Of a DNA stretch of 64,000 nt, positions 12,301 to 23,912 are shown piece by piece. The notes under the pieces are model-generated. The model had not been told where the DNA came from, did no database searches, and saw only the letters and a program-made list of their open reading frames with translations. Numbering within the stretch: position 1 is the stretch's first letter; the number at the start of each line of letters is the position of its first letter. The stretch is taken from positions 986,466 through 1,050,465 of the forward strand of contig NW_019091383.1 of the NCBI RefSeq assembly GCF_001949145.1, given 5' to 3'. The DNA is from Acanthaster planci (Eukaryota; Echinodermata; Asteroidea; Valvatida; Acanthasteridae). A program made the translations under genes and the position numbers.

Positions 12301-15300
12301 AGGACCGTCCAGGGTTCGGCTTTCACATTATTCTCGTTTTCGATTAGCTTCATGCTGACGTCACGAGCGCCTGGGAGTGGATTTCCAGACTTCGCAAGCC
12401 TCAGAGCGGCCGAATCTGTTCAAGGAAACAAAAGTTGATCACGCATGCGCACAGCAGTAATTCTTGATAATCTAAGGGCAACATATTTGAAGCAACACCC
12501 TCTTAAGGATAACATTACCACAGGTACCTTTGTCAGAATGTGTGTTGATTATCTTAGCTGATAAATGAACGTTATTGAGTAAATCCTGTAGAGTTAAACT
12601 TTCGGTGTCTATCACCTATTGTCAAGTGTATAGGTTTTCCGAGACTACGGCTGCATCCGAATCTCTTGTCTAGAGCTAGGTCTAGGTCTTCACTCCATTA
12701 GAAATGCGCGGAGACGCGTAGACAATAGACCTAGCCGTAGCTCTGGAAGCCCGTTTTGGACACGGCCTACGCTTGAGACACCGCGTAACTTCAAGTTCTT
12801 TTCAAATGAATCCTGACTCCTAGAGTTGACTATCAAGTTAGTTACCGTTGGCATATGCAGCCGGAAGAATGCGCACAAAAGGACTGAACGCCTTTCCCCA
12901 GTTCACATTGATGAGATTGTTGCATGTGCCATCGATGGTGCGGTACTTGGTTGAAGAAGGGCAGTCGTCCGTAGTGAGTTCATAGCCAGCGGCTTCGCAT
13001 AGCTGTCGCTTCCCCTCGGGGGACAGCTCGGAAAAGACTCTGGGAGAAAAAGGTTTCAGTAATAATCTGCTTTTCTTCATTCAAAAACAAAATTCCAACA
13101 TGATTCTATTTTAAAGTTTAAAAGTCGCGAAATTTACAAAATAATAAAAAGATTTTCAAAATTTTCTATACACTTTCCAAAATGTTCTAAATAATTTTGT
13201 TCACCGGCCGCGACCTGCTAATGACCAAATTCAGAACAATCAAAATGTGTGATAACAATTGCAAAACAAGTACAATGACATCATAATTACATTTAGTTTG
13301 AAATTCCACATTTAAGTAAGCAGAATGACCTGAGTAATTCATCAGAAGACTCGAAATCTATTTGAAGGCTTCAACGACCCGGGTCTCAAATTGTAACAGC
13401 TGATTTGGAAGTGGATCGAATCTTTATGAAGAGTGGGCATACTTTGTGTATTGAGTTGGGCGCTCACACTTAAAGCTTACTGAAAAATATCCTATTATAA
13501 TTCCATTTTTCTCGCTCTAGCTTTTGGATTACTGACCAGTACATATGTTAATGCTTAACCCTAACTCCCTAGGGTGTATGTAAAATCATATTGTAATCGG
13601 AGGATTTGGGATTGTTAGGGTTAATAAATAACCCCAGACCCGAAGCTAAACCGAAGGTAAAGCCAACGTGCTCGACTGGTTTCTTTGAAGACGCCGAGGG
13701 TGTGTTCGAGCGAGATATACTCGTGTTAACGTGAATATAATCTTGAGCGCTCGAACGGCTGGAGTACGACGTGGACCTGAGTGTAATGCGCAGGCATCCT
13801 ACTCGTGTTGACAGCAGAAGACCTCTCAAAGATGCTGATTCATTGATAATAATTGCACAAAACACAACTGAACTTTGTAAACAATTTTAACATTTGACAT
13901 TTTAAACATTTGCTTCATTTCTTAAGCGCCTTATTTCTATTAACAATATTCAATAGCGCGCTATAAATATCAAAATAGCAGAAATAATATAACACAGTAA
14001 TAACTATATAAAAACTACAATTAAAATTATAATTAAAAGTTACGAGACAACATGAATAACAAAACATAAAATTATATGAATAACACCTTGTTTATTGTAA
14101 CATTTATAAAAAGGGGTACGACTTTACTGCACGCTGTAACTCGTTTTCATTCGTAACATCTCGTCAAGATCTTCAGTAAACCCTCTTCGGAAAACCCTCT
14201 GAAATTATTATAGCTATTATAATTTCAGGTGCGAGAAGAATTTTTTGGAGAGCAAATTAAAAACTTGAAAAATTTCGTTCGTTTGAAGCACACGAGGGCG
14301 CAAGAAATCAGTAGGGTTCCGTTGCGTATTTGAGCTAACAAATTTCGCGATACGTTACGTATATACGTAGCGAAACATACCCATGCACCCCAGATAGCTC
14401 GCAATTCACCTCGCGTTCAGCCCGCGATTGAGCGTAGTACAAGTGGTGCATAGTACCCTGAAGTACATTCCTATTGAACTGTATATGGTTGGAAAGGAGT
14501 CCTGTTAATTTCGAAAAGCAAAGACTGTTTTCTTTAGTCCTTTTAGACCAGAAAGTAATGGCAGTAATAACTTTAAAGGGTTTTTCGAAGACGAAAGTGA
14601 AAAAAGTGCAGAAGCTGGGAGAAACTGACGTTGAAATTCAGGCCTTGTACATTTTCAATGGGTCGCTCAAGCTGTTTGCCTCCACATGCCATGCGCACAT
14701 AAATTATATTTTATTAATGAAAAGGTCTATTATTTTCAAATATTATTAGATGGTCTTCAAGTACCTGTGAAATCAAGAACTCGACACGACTCAAGCGCAC
14801 ACTTGTGGTTCGATTTCTACTGGACCGACCATCTCGACCATCCGATGATTCGACTCGATTCGAGTAACTTCTTTAAAATTGCTCAACTCGACTCCAGTTA
14901 CAACATTCGGTGACTCGTGAAAAAAATGTAAAAAAAGAGGGTCGAATACTTACCTTCTGTAAATTCCGCTTACGTTCTGCAACGCACGCGCAGCATTCGC
15001 GAGTAGTTTTGACTGCGCGTGCGTAAATCCGAAGTGATGGAGCAGGTCGTGGGGGTCACGTCTTGTTCTCTCTTTCGGACGGCCCTCTTGGATCGAGAAA
15101 AGGATCAGAAGGATAAGAACTACAAATATTTTCAAGCAGAATCCTGAAAATGTTGATTGTTAGCCATCAAATGTTATGATCACTTTCCGAGTATGCAGTG
15201 TTCCAAATCACTGTAGAGAACGAGTCGCTTCCCTACAAATTCCAATAATATTGCTGAACATTACTGTGCAGTGCGGTCGTTGGCTCAGTTTTACTCTTTC

Positions 15301-16512
15301 GATAATTGAATTTTCCAAACTAAAACAAGTGTCACCATTTTTTAGCAATATCAATTAAACCATCAATATTCACAGCAAAGAGGCTCCAATCAAAATTGCT
15401 GACACAAATAAAAAGTCTTAGTCATGGAGGCAACACTTTCAAGCAAAGAAGCCTAATAGCAAATGTTCAATATACAATGAATGATTTTCTTGCTGTTATT
15501 AATTCGTAATAATTTACAAACACGCGGCAGGTTCACCAGTGATATATCCAGCGAGACGGATGAAACCTAGCTCCCCAGCAATGTTTTACCCTTTTTAAGA
15601 ACTAATTGAGCTTACATTTGACGCCCGACATCATCAGACATCATTACAATCTTGAAAGCCAAACGCAGAACCCTTTCCAATATTTTTGTAGACGAAAAAC
15701 TTTGTAGGCAATTTTTTTTCGAATACGTTCTCCATCTTTGATTGTGTGCCACAGAGACCAGAAAAAGAGCTTCAATTCTTTTCAAAGGTGTTAAATATTG
15801 CTCACCTGCTGTCGTTGCTAATTCTTGTTCAGCAAACCATTTCTTTGCACTGGCGATTTGTTTCTCCAGCTCGTTTAAGAGCTCGACGTCACCAGCAGCG
15901 TCGAAGTCAAGCTCCGTGGTATCGCCCACCGAGTAGGCGTCCTCTCGGCCGGTGTGAAATGCCAGTGCGATGCACGCCAACCACGCCACGGAGATTACAA
16001 AAACCCTGAACAGAGACGTGAACGCCGTAAGAAAATGCGAACAATTCTCCGGGATGCCCGGCATTTGTCAATGTGCGGGAAATTGTTGAGTGATAGAATG
16101 CCGTATCAGACTTTGGACGTTAATGCTTCGTGCCAAACACGCGCGGCTGGTAAACTTGTGGATGCTTATAGTCAGGATACAATACAGAGGGTAGCATGTT
16201 TGTTCGTCGATGTTAAAATTCGGCATGCATACATTTTCTTCTTCACGCTCAGAAAAAACACGCTGTTCAGCTTGAGCTAGCGGAAGGAATTGGTGGTATT
16301 CGGACACTTCTTTGTTGGTTGGTTACAAACGCAGCCAGAATTTGTGAACATTTCTCAGGGTAAGGCCCAATCCAAAGATAATACTACAGTTATGTCCTGA
16401 GAATATCTCAGTATACAACAACAAAAAACTGGAAAAAGTAGACGCCATCAATACAGTGGAGAAAAAAAAAAGTACGAATGATTTTTTACCTGTTAACCGA
16501 TTGAATCCTCAT
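6343..16512 (-). CDS. secreted animal haem peroxidase (MPO/TPO/ovoperoxidase type), 14 exons
   Basis: Exons, in transcript order: 16512-16490, 16005-15806, 15086-14954, 13039-12846, 12415-12242, 12056-11826, 11445-11342, 10859-10632, 9631-9470, 8967-8792, 8134-7967, 7460-7291, 7134-7011, 6496-6343. Phases agree throughout; total 746 aa, close to the MPO family length. A signal peptide (hydrophobic [16 protein letters not shown], residues 9-24) indicates secretion. The peroxidase domain opens with [21 protein letters not shown] contains the distal His232 and the haem-ester Asp231. TSFIDLS is the Ca-binding loop. GDVRAAEQ holds catalytic Arg363 and ester Glu366. YRVGHT has proximal His467, and [11 protein letters not shown] is the late signature. 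MPO's haem-linking Met is Gln here, as in most relatives. Two points are uncertain. Exon 3 could instead start at 15143, adding a hydrophobic segment. GTGAGT at 6350 could be a donor, in which case the stop at 6343 would not be used. It would oxidise substrates with H2O2; the physiological role is unknown. Confidence 0.93.
6702..6801. mobile_element. diverged MITE, copy C
   Basis: It begins TAGGCTGCGTCC like one end of the elements at 3065 and 12646, and ends in a roughly complementary CCAGACGTGCCTTA. It is shorter and much diverged inside (shared words such as GGAGCTAG). It lies in the last peroxidase intron. Confidence 0.45.
8405..8500. repeat. GC-rich hairpin cluster
   Basis: GTCCGACGTCTGCCCC pairs with GGGGCGGGCGTCGGAC at 8411-8450. 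A second short stem, CTCCTTG...CAAGGAG, follows at about 8478-8505. It is in a peroxidase intron. The phrase around ACCCCACAGTTCT reappears at about 22960, so this may be part of a dispersed repeat. Confidence 0.55.
12646..12769. mobile_element. 124-bp MITE, copy B (inverted relative to copy A)
   Basis: The reverse complement aligns along its length with 3065-3187: shared GGCTTCCAGAGCTACGGCT, then GAAGACCTAGACCTAGCTCT, and similar termini. It lies in the peroxidase intron between exons 4 and 5. No ORF. Confidence 0.75.
13555..13624. mobile_element. 70-bp palindromic MITE ending in TTAA
   Basis: The left end TTAACCCTAAC is the exact reverse complement of the right end GTTAGGGTTAA. If the terminal TTAA is a target duplication, the element would be piggyBac-like with CCCTAAC ends. 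A related copy lies at 18946-19021. It is in the peroxidase intron between exons 3 and 4. Confidence 0.65.
13870..14060. repeat. AT-rich intronic tract, possible LINE tail relic
   Basis: It contains AAGCGCC and AGCGCGCTATAAAT words like those near L2-type LINE 3' ends, followed by a long AT-rich run. No reading frame or clear boundary is seen, so this is only a suggestion. Confidence 0.25.
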
Positions 16513-16636
16513 GGTGAAATGTGCAGTTTTAGCCCACACTTTTACCCACCGATGAAGTCAGTCTCTGTCGTAATGCACCAAGTCTCGCTCCGTTCACCAA
16601 GACAGAAGAGTAGCCTAAGCTTAGCACGACTCTGAA

Positions 16637-16690
16637 TTTTATAGCCACTCATCGCGTTGCACGATCCATTACCCACGTGGGTAAAATTGG
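16637..16690 (-). promoter_or_regulatory. likely core promoter of the haem peroxidase
   Basis: On the minus strand a TATAAAA box occupies 16643-16637, about 125 bases upstream of the ATG at 16512. A perfect 16-bp palindrome, TTACCCACGTGGGTAA (16669-16684), is centred on a CACGTG E-box about 25 bases further upstream. A CCAAT motif follows at about 16690. The order CCAAT, E-box, TATA, start is that of a TATA-driven promoter. Transcription would start near 16610. No data confirm this. Confidence 0.55.
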
Positions 16691-16937
16691 ACATGACCAT
16701 ATGGTTCTCAAGGAAACAGTTGTTGACAGTTGAAGGAAAAAAACCCCACATCATTAGTATGTACCAAAACGGGACTTTTTTCGTTTCACACAAACACGAG
16801 GTGACCGGGCGATATCGATTCCAGTTTTGTAAGATTACATAATTTAGGCGCATCTTCTTGGTCTCATCTACAAAAGACGTTCAGTCGTATACGCGAGGGG
16901 ATTTAAGTTGTGTGCTGTTTAGAGAATTGAGTAATTT

Positions 16938-17086
16938 TCGTTTTCACGAACTGGTACCCGGTATGGTGCGGCACTTGCCGAGCTGCATTGAGTGCTACGT
17001 GTTTTCACGAACTGGTACCCGGTATGGGGCGGCACTTGCCGACGCTGCACCGAGTACTACGTGTTTTCACGAACTGTTTCCGGTCT
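16938..17086. repeat. tandem repeat, 61-62 bp period, about 2.4 copies
   Basis: TTTTCACGAACTGGTACCCG starts at 16941 and 17002, and TTTTCACGAACTG at 17064. The units differ by a few substitutions. The repeat lies about 430 bases upstream of the peroxidase start codon. Confidence 0.85.
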
Positions 17087-18335
17087 TTATTCCGCTGGTT
17101 AATTAAAACAAATTTTAAGTAAATTTCGGGGTAAGGTAGCAAGTCTATGTCAAACATTTCAAAGCATTTTTCTCCGCGCTTAGTTTCCGTAACAAGCTAC
17201 TGGGCGTCATATCGTGGCGTCATATCGTCATATTCGGCTTCAGCGTCCGATGTGCACGCGCACTGCCGGCTGCCGGTTCGTGAAACCGAAATCGTTGATT
17301 AGCGCAGTTTTCACACACTGACACCCACTTCCAACTGAAGACAATCGAAGTCCAATAAAGAGGAGATCTTGAAACTTGTCCCTTCAATAACTTGTCCCTT
17401 CACTAAGTTCCTGGATATCTAACAAGTTGTTTTCAACCATTTTCATGACACTATGGCGAACAGAGGTGATCTCAAGTCTGAAGCAATAGCTGCATTTGAT
17501 ATGCCGCCAGAGGGTGCCCTTTTATGTTATAACGTCAGCTATGCACTCTTTTAACATCAAATATTAAAGACTTTTTGATAATTTTTTTTGGTAATTTGGT
17601 TGCGTGTAAGATATCCTTTCGTTTTGGAGTTATAATCCCTTATCAGTGCACTTCCAGTTACCCTGGAAGTCAAGGTCACAGGACTTTCCGTTGCATCTAG
17701 TAATGCTGCCAAAAATTGCTCAATCTAATCTGATCCGATTCGATCCGTTGGACTCCCTGGCTCAGTCAAACAATTCACCGCATTTTTTGCGATGGCAAAC
17801 AGGTTCAAATTCACCGCAGTTGAAACAAATTGAAAACGAAATCGTCTTTTATTGGCTTTTTCCGGATTACTGGAGAGATGATTAATCCGATCCTTTCCTG
17901 CATATCTTACCGTATCAATCTGAATCCGACTTATTAACCACATTCAATCTGATCCGAGGTCGGACTAGGATTTGACTAGGATGCGGATTAGTGCACATCT
18001 TTAGTACCAAATAATCACGGGTGTGAGCTCCGACACGATTTTTTTTTTACACGCTAGGGAAACTCAATTTGGATAAAGGCTGAAATCGGGGTTCTGGCGG
18101 GTTTGTATTTCAAAGGCAAGTCCGACATTGACGGGGTATAGGAAACTTCCACGAGGCTGTAAAACTAGTCTCCTCTCCAAAGAACCAATTTTTCCATAGG
18201 AAGTTACATGGAGTATACCCATGTGTGTAATAATATTTTAAAAATGCGGCCCGGACTGGACATTGTGTAGAGTCCAGGGAAAAACTCGTATGAGAGTTGA
18301 CAGCGACCAGCTGAATCTAAAATATAATTATTAAT

Positions 18336-18478
18336 AGTGCGCCTCCAAGAGTTTGCCACTCGTTGACCAATCAAAGTGGGCGAAATCTGCCGACCCTTTC
18401 CTTTCCAAACACACATTGAGTCGACAGATTTCGCGCATTGTGATTGGACAACGCACTGCAAACTCTTAGAGGCGCTCT
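18336..18478. mobile_element. foldback element with arms of about 58 bp
   Basis: The left arm starts GCGCCTCCAAGAGTTTGC and the right arm ends GCAAACTCTTAGAGGCGC. Both include a GATTGG/CCAATC block and a GATTTCG/CGAAATC block. The centre is CTTTCCTTTCC with AAACACACATTGAG. A related single arm lies in intron 3 of the first GST at 53590-53690. Confidence 0.75.
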
Positions 18479-18945
18479 TTTGTGAAACGCCCATATTCCT
18501 GCGATGTAAAAATGGAAAAGGTGTGGAAAGTTGTAAATAATTTTACAGTCTAACAGCAACCCTTAAAAACGATGTCGCATTCCTCGGGGGGGGGGATTTC
18601 TCATCCGCAACAACAGATAAACCATGAACAGTCATATAAGGCAGTGTTCGATTTTGTTTTGAGAGAATTTTTACTTTATTTTCATCCCCTTTCATTGTGT
18701 CATTTCTTTCGTAATTTTCTTTGTTTCGTTTCTTGTAGAGAATTTGAGTGCAGGTTGTGATTTGGCTGGCGCGAGCACTGAATTTTCGGCCTAATTACTG
18801 GCCTGCACCCCAGCGCGCCCTCCCTTTGCATGCGGATATCCACATACGTGTACATGAACATCACTTGAGACTTTCAAATAATTCAGTATTGACGCATTAA
18901 TTTCTCAATTTCACTCATTTCTGATATTTCCTCAGTTATTATGAG

Positions 18946-19021
18946 TTAAACCCTCACCCTCCAGGGTGTATATGGAATCATAATGAAATTGGAGGATTGA
19001 GGACTGTTAATTAGGGTTTAA
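18946..19021. mobile_element. 76-bp palindromic MITE, second copy
   Basis: It shares with 13555-13624 the outer TTAA-ACCCT ends and the inner series AGGGTGTAT, ATCATA and GGAGGATT. The ends TTAAACCCT and AGGGTTTAA are perfect inverted repeats. Confidence 0.65.
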
Positions 19022-20163
19022 AAAAACATCTTCGGCCTGGCCCAGCCCCCCCCCGCAAATAATCCTGGATCCGCCCCGTATTATCAAGGGAATAAAATGA
19101 TGTATAAGCTTGGCAAAAGGAGAAGTATCATAACCGTCCTCTGCCTTCGACCCGGCCGGGCCGGGGAAGCACCCGATTCTGAATTCATAACGATCTTCAA
19201 TCGGACTGTCAGTGGTACTAGGCCTAGAGTAAATAACGCAGAGGTGGGTGTCCGCATATCACAACCCACGCTACGCGATAGAAACGAGACGTGACAAGAT
19301 TGTTGAGTTCAACTACTTCCGTTGAAATGAAGACGGTTGACCTAAATGACGTCACGTCATGATAACGAATACAATGGTTTGAAGGCCACGTCCCAAATTG
19401 CCTTTTCTTGTGGCTACGACTTAATTTTTTTTCACCCTGCAACATGACGGTGTACGCTCCAGTCCTCGTAGCCGCAGACAATGCCCATATTGGACAAGGC
19501 CTTATCAACTCACCCGATGTCAACAAACCGAACACGCTCCTTGCGCCGGATCAATAGTATTAATATTGCAGGCTACCCAGACTCACTTCCACGCATCACG
19601 AATAGTGCACATGTTTTTGAGATAGGTACCCGTCGGTGTGGGCTGATCACCAGCATAAATTCTGGCAATCAGCCTAGCTGGCGAAAGAGCATCGTTGATC
19701 CTGGTTCCTGACTGCTGTAATTTGATAATACTCACTTTCTACACTCCAGCTTTTAAGCAGAAGACGGTAAGACACATCTGTAAATTTCAGACATTTGCAA
19801 TGGCGTAGCTATTCTATTTTGGCATGGGTCTTTATTAATTCAGGCTTTGGCCCAGATCATGTCAATGAAGAATTTGCTTGTTCCAAGACGTTGTTGAAAT
19901 GCATGATCGGATTGCGCAATACATATACAATACTTGAAGGAAAGAGTTTACACATAGGCCTACGGACAACACCAATTTTCTCTTGAAATGTTATAACAGT
20001 CATCAGGAAGTGATAACATGTCCTAAAAAGTGAAATTTAGCAAAGAAAATTCCGAAGCATTTCCTACTTAGAAAACACTTTTTTCAGACATAGGCCTAGG
20101 CCTACTAGTACTACTTTACTAGACAAGGGGTACGCACACAGGGCTACCACTACCAGGTAGGGG

Positions 20164-20974
20164 CTAGACCCGTGAACAGGGCCCGGCGAATACTCCGCCG
20201 TGGTATACTGGGCCCTGTCCCGATTCATTGGGATTTCTTTCGAAAAGTTTTATCTGGGATACCTTGGGGCATAACTAAACATCTGCTTGATTTTTTGAGC
20301 TGAAATTGCACCGGCATGTTCACTACTTACGGTGTAAACTCTCGGCTACATGTAGGTTGCTAATTGTTGCCTTTTTTTGCCGTTTTACCACTCCATACAA
20401 ATTTTTTCCTGACTTGTACATTACACAGACTCCTTTGTATGGTTAAGTAAGGGTACCCTGTACGAGAGCCTGTCTAGTTTGCACCCAGACTTCAGGACCA
20501 ACGGATCTCATTCAGATCTGCGAGAGTACCTGTCGATCTAAGTACTTGTCGATCTAAGTACTTGTAGAAAACGACAGCTGTTTTGTGTCGCAGCTAATAC
20601 GCAACGCCCTTGGCTGGTTTCCTGTCCACACACGCTGTTTTCGGCAAATTGTTGGTAGCGCAGCTCGCTCTCTGTGACGTGACATGAAAGCGACGAAACA
20701 GCCGTCAGTTTTGTGCAAGTGGGGCAAAATTTGTGCGGAGTGGGAAAACGGCAAAAAAAGGGCAACATTTTTTCCCTCCAATGAGGAAAAGGCAAGTTTT
20801 CTACAATTAGCAACCTAGCGGATAGTTGACACAGTAAGTAGTGAACATACCGGCAAAATTTAAGCTCATAAAATCAAGCGGATGTTTAGTTATGCCCCCG
20901 GATATCCCTATGAATCGGGACAGAGCCCACTATACGACGGAGGAGTATTCGTCGGGTGCTGTTTATGGGTCTAG
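20164..20974. mobile_element. 811-bp foldback element with arms of about 240 bp
   Basis: The left end CTAGACCC is mirrored by GGGTCTAG. Inner blocks also pair: GAATACTCC, CTGTCCCGATTCAT, GGCATAACTAAACATC, ATGTTCACTACTTAC, GGTTGCTAATTG and TTTTTTTGCCGTTTT. Flanks GTAGGGG and GTAGGTG could be a worn 7-bp target duplication. It has no transposase frame, so it is non-autonomous. Confidence 0.8.
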
Positions 20975-23165
20975 GTAGGTGCAAACATGGCAATCATGGG
21001 ACTTGTGCATGACTTAGCAGTGAAAACAACCCGAAGTGAATGCACTTTTTCCATGCGTGCATTTGTTTTTACCCCACCCTGACCCCACCGTGACCCCGAG
21101 GTCACGCAAAGTCCCGTTGGCAAATATGGAACTCTTTCCTTTATATTTTGGCATGTTCTTGAAATGGACCAAAATGCAACTCCACATGTCATTTTTCAAA
21201 ATTTCTAAGAGTGATTAGCACCTTCAGTGTTATAAAAATTATTATTTGGGGATAATTAGGCATACTGTGTACATTTAGTGGACATTTTGTTGGCTACCAG
21301 TGTAAATCAAATGGAGTTGAATTCATTGAAAGTTTCACGTCAAAGTACATGTATTTGCACCAGAGGACTTGATTTGAAAGCCTCTCTCAACAATGAGAAT
21401 TCAGTATACTTTTTAATTGATGTATTTAAAGCACCTGAGAAATAACTTAAAAAGAATATCAGCCATGAAAACAAAGAGCACAAAATTGACGAAAAATGAT
21501 GAGAAAAGTTTGGTTCTCTTCATTCTCTTACCATTTATAATCACTCTCACTATACCCATGATACCAGTATATCTGCCAGGTCTTATACCTTTCAACCACC
21601 GAAAATAACCTTTAAGTTTGGCTGCATCAGTGTAATGAGTTCAATGTGTTCATTGCAAACGTCATATTTGACAGAATTATGACGTTCGAGAATTTTGACA
21701 AAAAATGCATGACGTTCGAAAATGCCAAAAACGCTGTCACATGTAGTGCTTGAAATTCCTTGTGCGATGTTCATGTTGCCATTTATATGTATTTTTTAGA
21801 TATCCCCGCTGAAAATTACATGTGTACTTTAAAATTAACAACTCTGAGCATTAGATTTTCATCATGAATCGTATTTTATGTCTCGGATGTTTTTTTTAGA
21901 AAATCTTTCAGTATGACCGATTTTCTTTCGAGAAAGCTTGGTACGAAGAGAAAAATTGCGGCGAGGAGGGGCTCATGAATATCAAATGAAAAAGAGGGTG
22001 CACTGTCTGAGTTGATGTCAAAGGTCAAACAGACCACGATGCAGCGAAAGGTTTCTCTAACGTCACCGTGAGATAATGACGGAAGCCACAAAATTGCCAC
22101 GATCAGTATTTTGGACTGCAGTTTCGGAAACATACTTGAAGAAAATGTGATCGGTCCAGTCGTAAAAGGGCGATGGGTGGGGGTGCTTTTTTGCACTTCT
22201 TTTAAAGCTTGTGTTGTATATCGATTTTGATTTTACTCGCCGTTTTTTTGCAGTCGATTTTTTTTTTACAGAACCGAATGATGTTTGTAACTGCTGACTT
22301 GGGGACCCGATTAATTGCTAGAGGCAGTTTTTAATTTTGTGATTGTGGTTTTAATATGACAACATATTATCACCTTTCACCACATATAAATCTGTGTAAA
22401 ATCACCCCGGGGATTAACACTCATCGGTAAATTTTATTTGGCTAGGATTTCAACAGGTTGTCCATGTCTGTCAAAAATGCTGACGTTCAAGACTTTAATT
22501 AATTAACTCCAAGTAAGTTGAAAGATGGACATGGCCATCATTTTTCCAGATATCAGCCATGACTTCCTTCATTTCATCAAACATTGGGAATAAATTCACT
22601 GCCGTTCTCGCCATAGGAAAAATGAACTCCCAAAGTTGAACATTATCTGATGGTCCATATTTTGAGGAACTTTCCTTTTATACTGGAGGGAGGTCAAAGT
22701 TGGTACCATCCAACTTGGAGCAAGAGTTCCATTCCTGGACATCATTTGAAACCTTGATCCTTGTCGTGCTTGTGCTCTGAATGCTTTATTATTATGCCAT
22801 GTTGGCCTGTTTAATTTGACTTTAGAGCATGGTATTGCTTTGTGATGGTTGATATGTAAAAAATTCTGATTCTGGCCTACCCCCCCTGCACTTTGCCCTG
22901 GAACTGTGAGGCTTGTTGTCTTATGCACTCTCTCGTTTGTAGGAGTACGGTGGACAACGAACCCCACAGTTCTAGGGGAATGCTGGCTCACAGATTCAAA
23001 CATACATGTACCACCTTGTTTTGGGGAGCTGTGCGTCCTTTTAACTAACAACAATCTTACGCTGCATCCTAAGTTTGTCCTGTGAAGAGAAGGTATTAAT
23101 TGTGTGGTATTATTCAACGATGGCGGCGTATGAACACATTGAGGGGCATTCTCATTTGCCAAGCG

Positions 23166-23218
23166 TTGTACATGTACACATGCATGCATATTTAATACAT
23201 GTACATGTACATGTACCT
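23166..23218. repeat. ACATGT microsatellite
   Basis: A run of overlapping GTACATGTAC and ATGCATGC words. Similar short GTACAT tracts occur at about 25686, 48702 and 54944. Confidence 0.8.
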
Positions 23219-23640
23219 TTCATGTGTTTCCTTGTATTTGAGCATGACCATCAGGGTTTTAGCTAGGGTTGGGGAGAGAGGGAGTGCAAAATGAAATGCA
23301 TGAGTACGACTTGAAGAACCAAGAATTCATGTGCGAAGCACGTAAACCAAGCACGCAGTGCAAAGTCTGTAACGGCAGGTGTTTAGGGCCAACTTCAGAG
23401 CCCTAGAAGCTTCTTGATATATGGTCTCTGGTGGTCTTTTAGTCAATTTTGATATTTTCCAAATGAAAGAGAGCTTAAATGGTTTGATTTTTTTTACAGA
23501 GAAAAACCGGTTTTAAAAAATGCACCTACGCAAATGTTCAAAAATACAATTTGGACTAAGAAGTAGCCTGACAGGGAACTTAACTTTTCTTAGCTTTTAA
23601 CTTAAGCTTTTCAAAAAGTTGAAAGCCCTTTTCTGTTTTT

Positions 23641-23912
23641 CAGTACAATGTAGCATTGTAGGCGTACATTGTACACGTACATATTGGTGTACATTGTACA
23701 TGTAGGTGTACATTGTGTAAATTGTAGGTGTACATTGTACGTATGTAGGTGTATATTGTTTGTGTACATTGTAGGCGTACATTGTACGTATGTAGGTGTA
23801 CATTGTTTGTGTACATTGTAGGCGTACATGCACATTGTAGGTGTACATTGTACATGTAGGTGTATATTGTAGGTGTACATTGTACATGTAGGTGTACATT
23901 GTAGGTGTACAC
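23641..23912. repeat. minisatellite of GTACATTGTAGGTGT type
   Basis: About 270 bases are built of variants of TGTAGGTGTACATTGTACAT with GTAGGCGTACATTG interruptions. The repeat forces open frames on the minus strand that read as Cys-Thr-Pro-Thr-Met-Tyr-Thr runs. These are not genes. Confidence 0.9.

Noticed and set aside
19440-19560. Short protein-like plus-strand frame from ATG at about 19444
   Set aside because: Under 40 codons, no acceptor or donor that fits, no similarity recognised.
22596-23189. 197-codon minus-strand frame
   Set aside because: No recognisable domain, no flanking exon structure, and it overlaps repeat-like sequence. It could be a transposon remnant but nothing supports a product.
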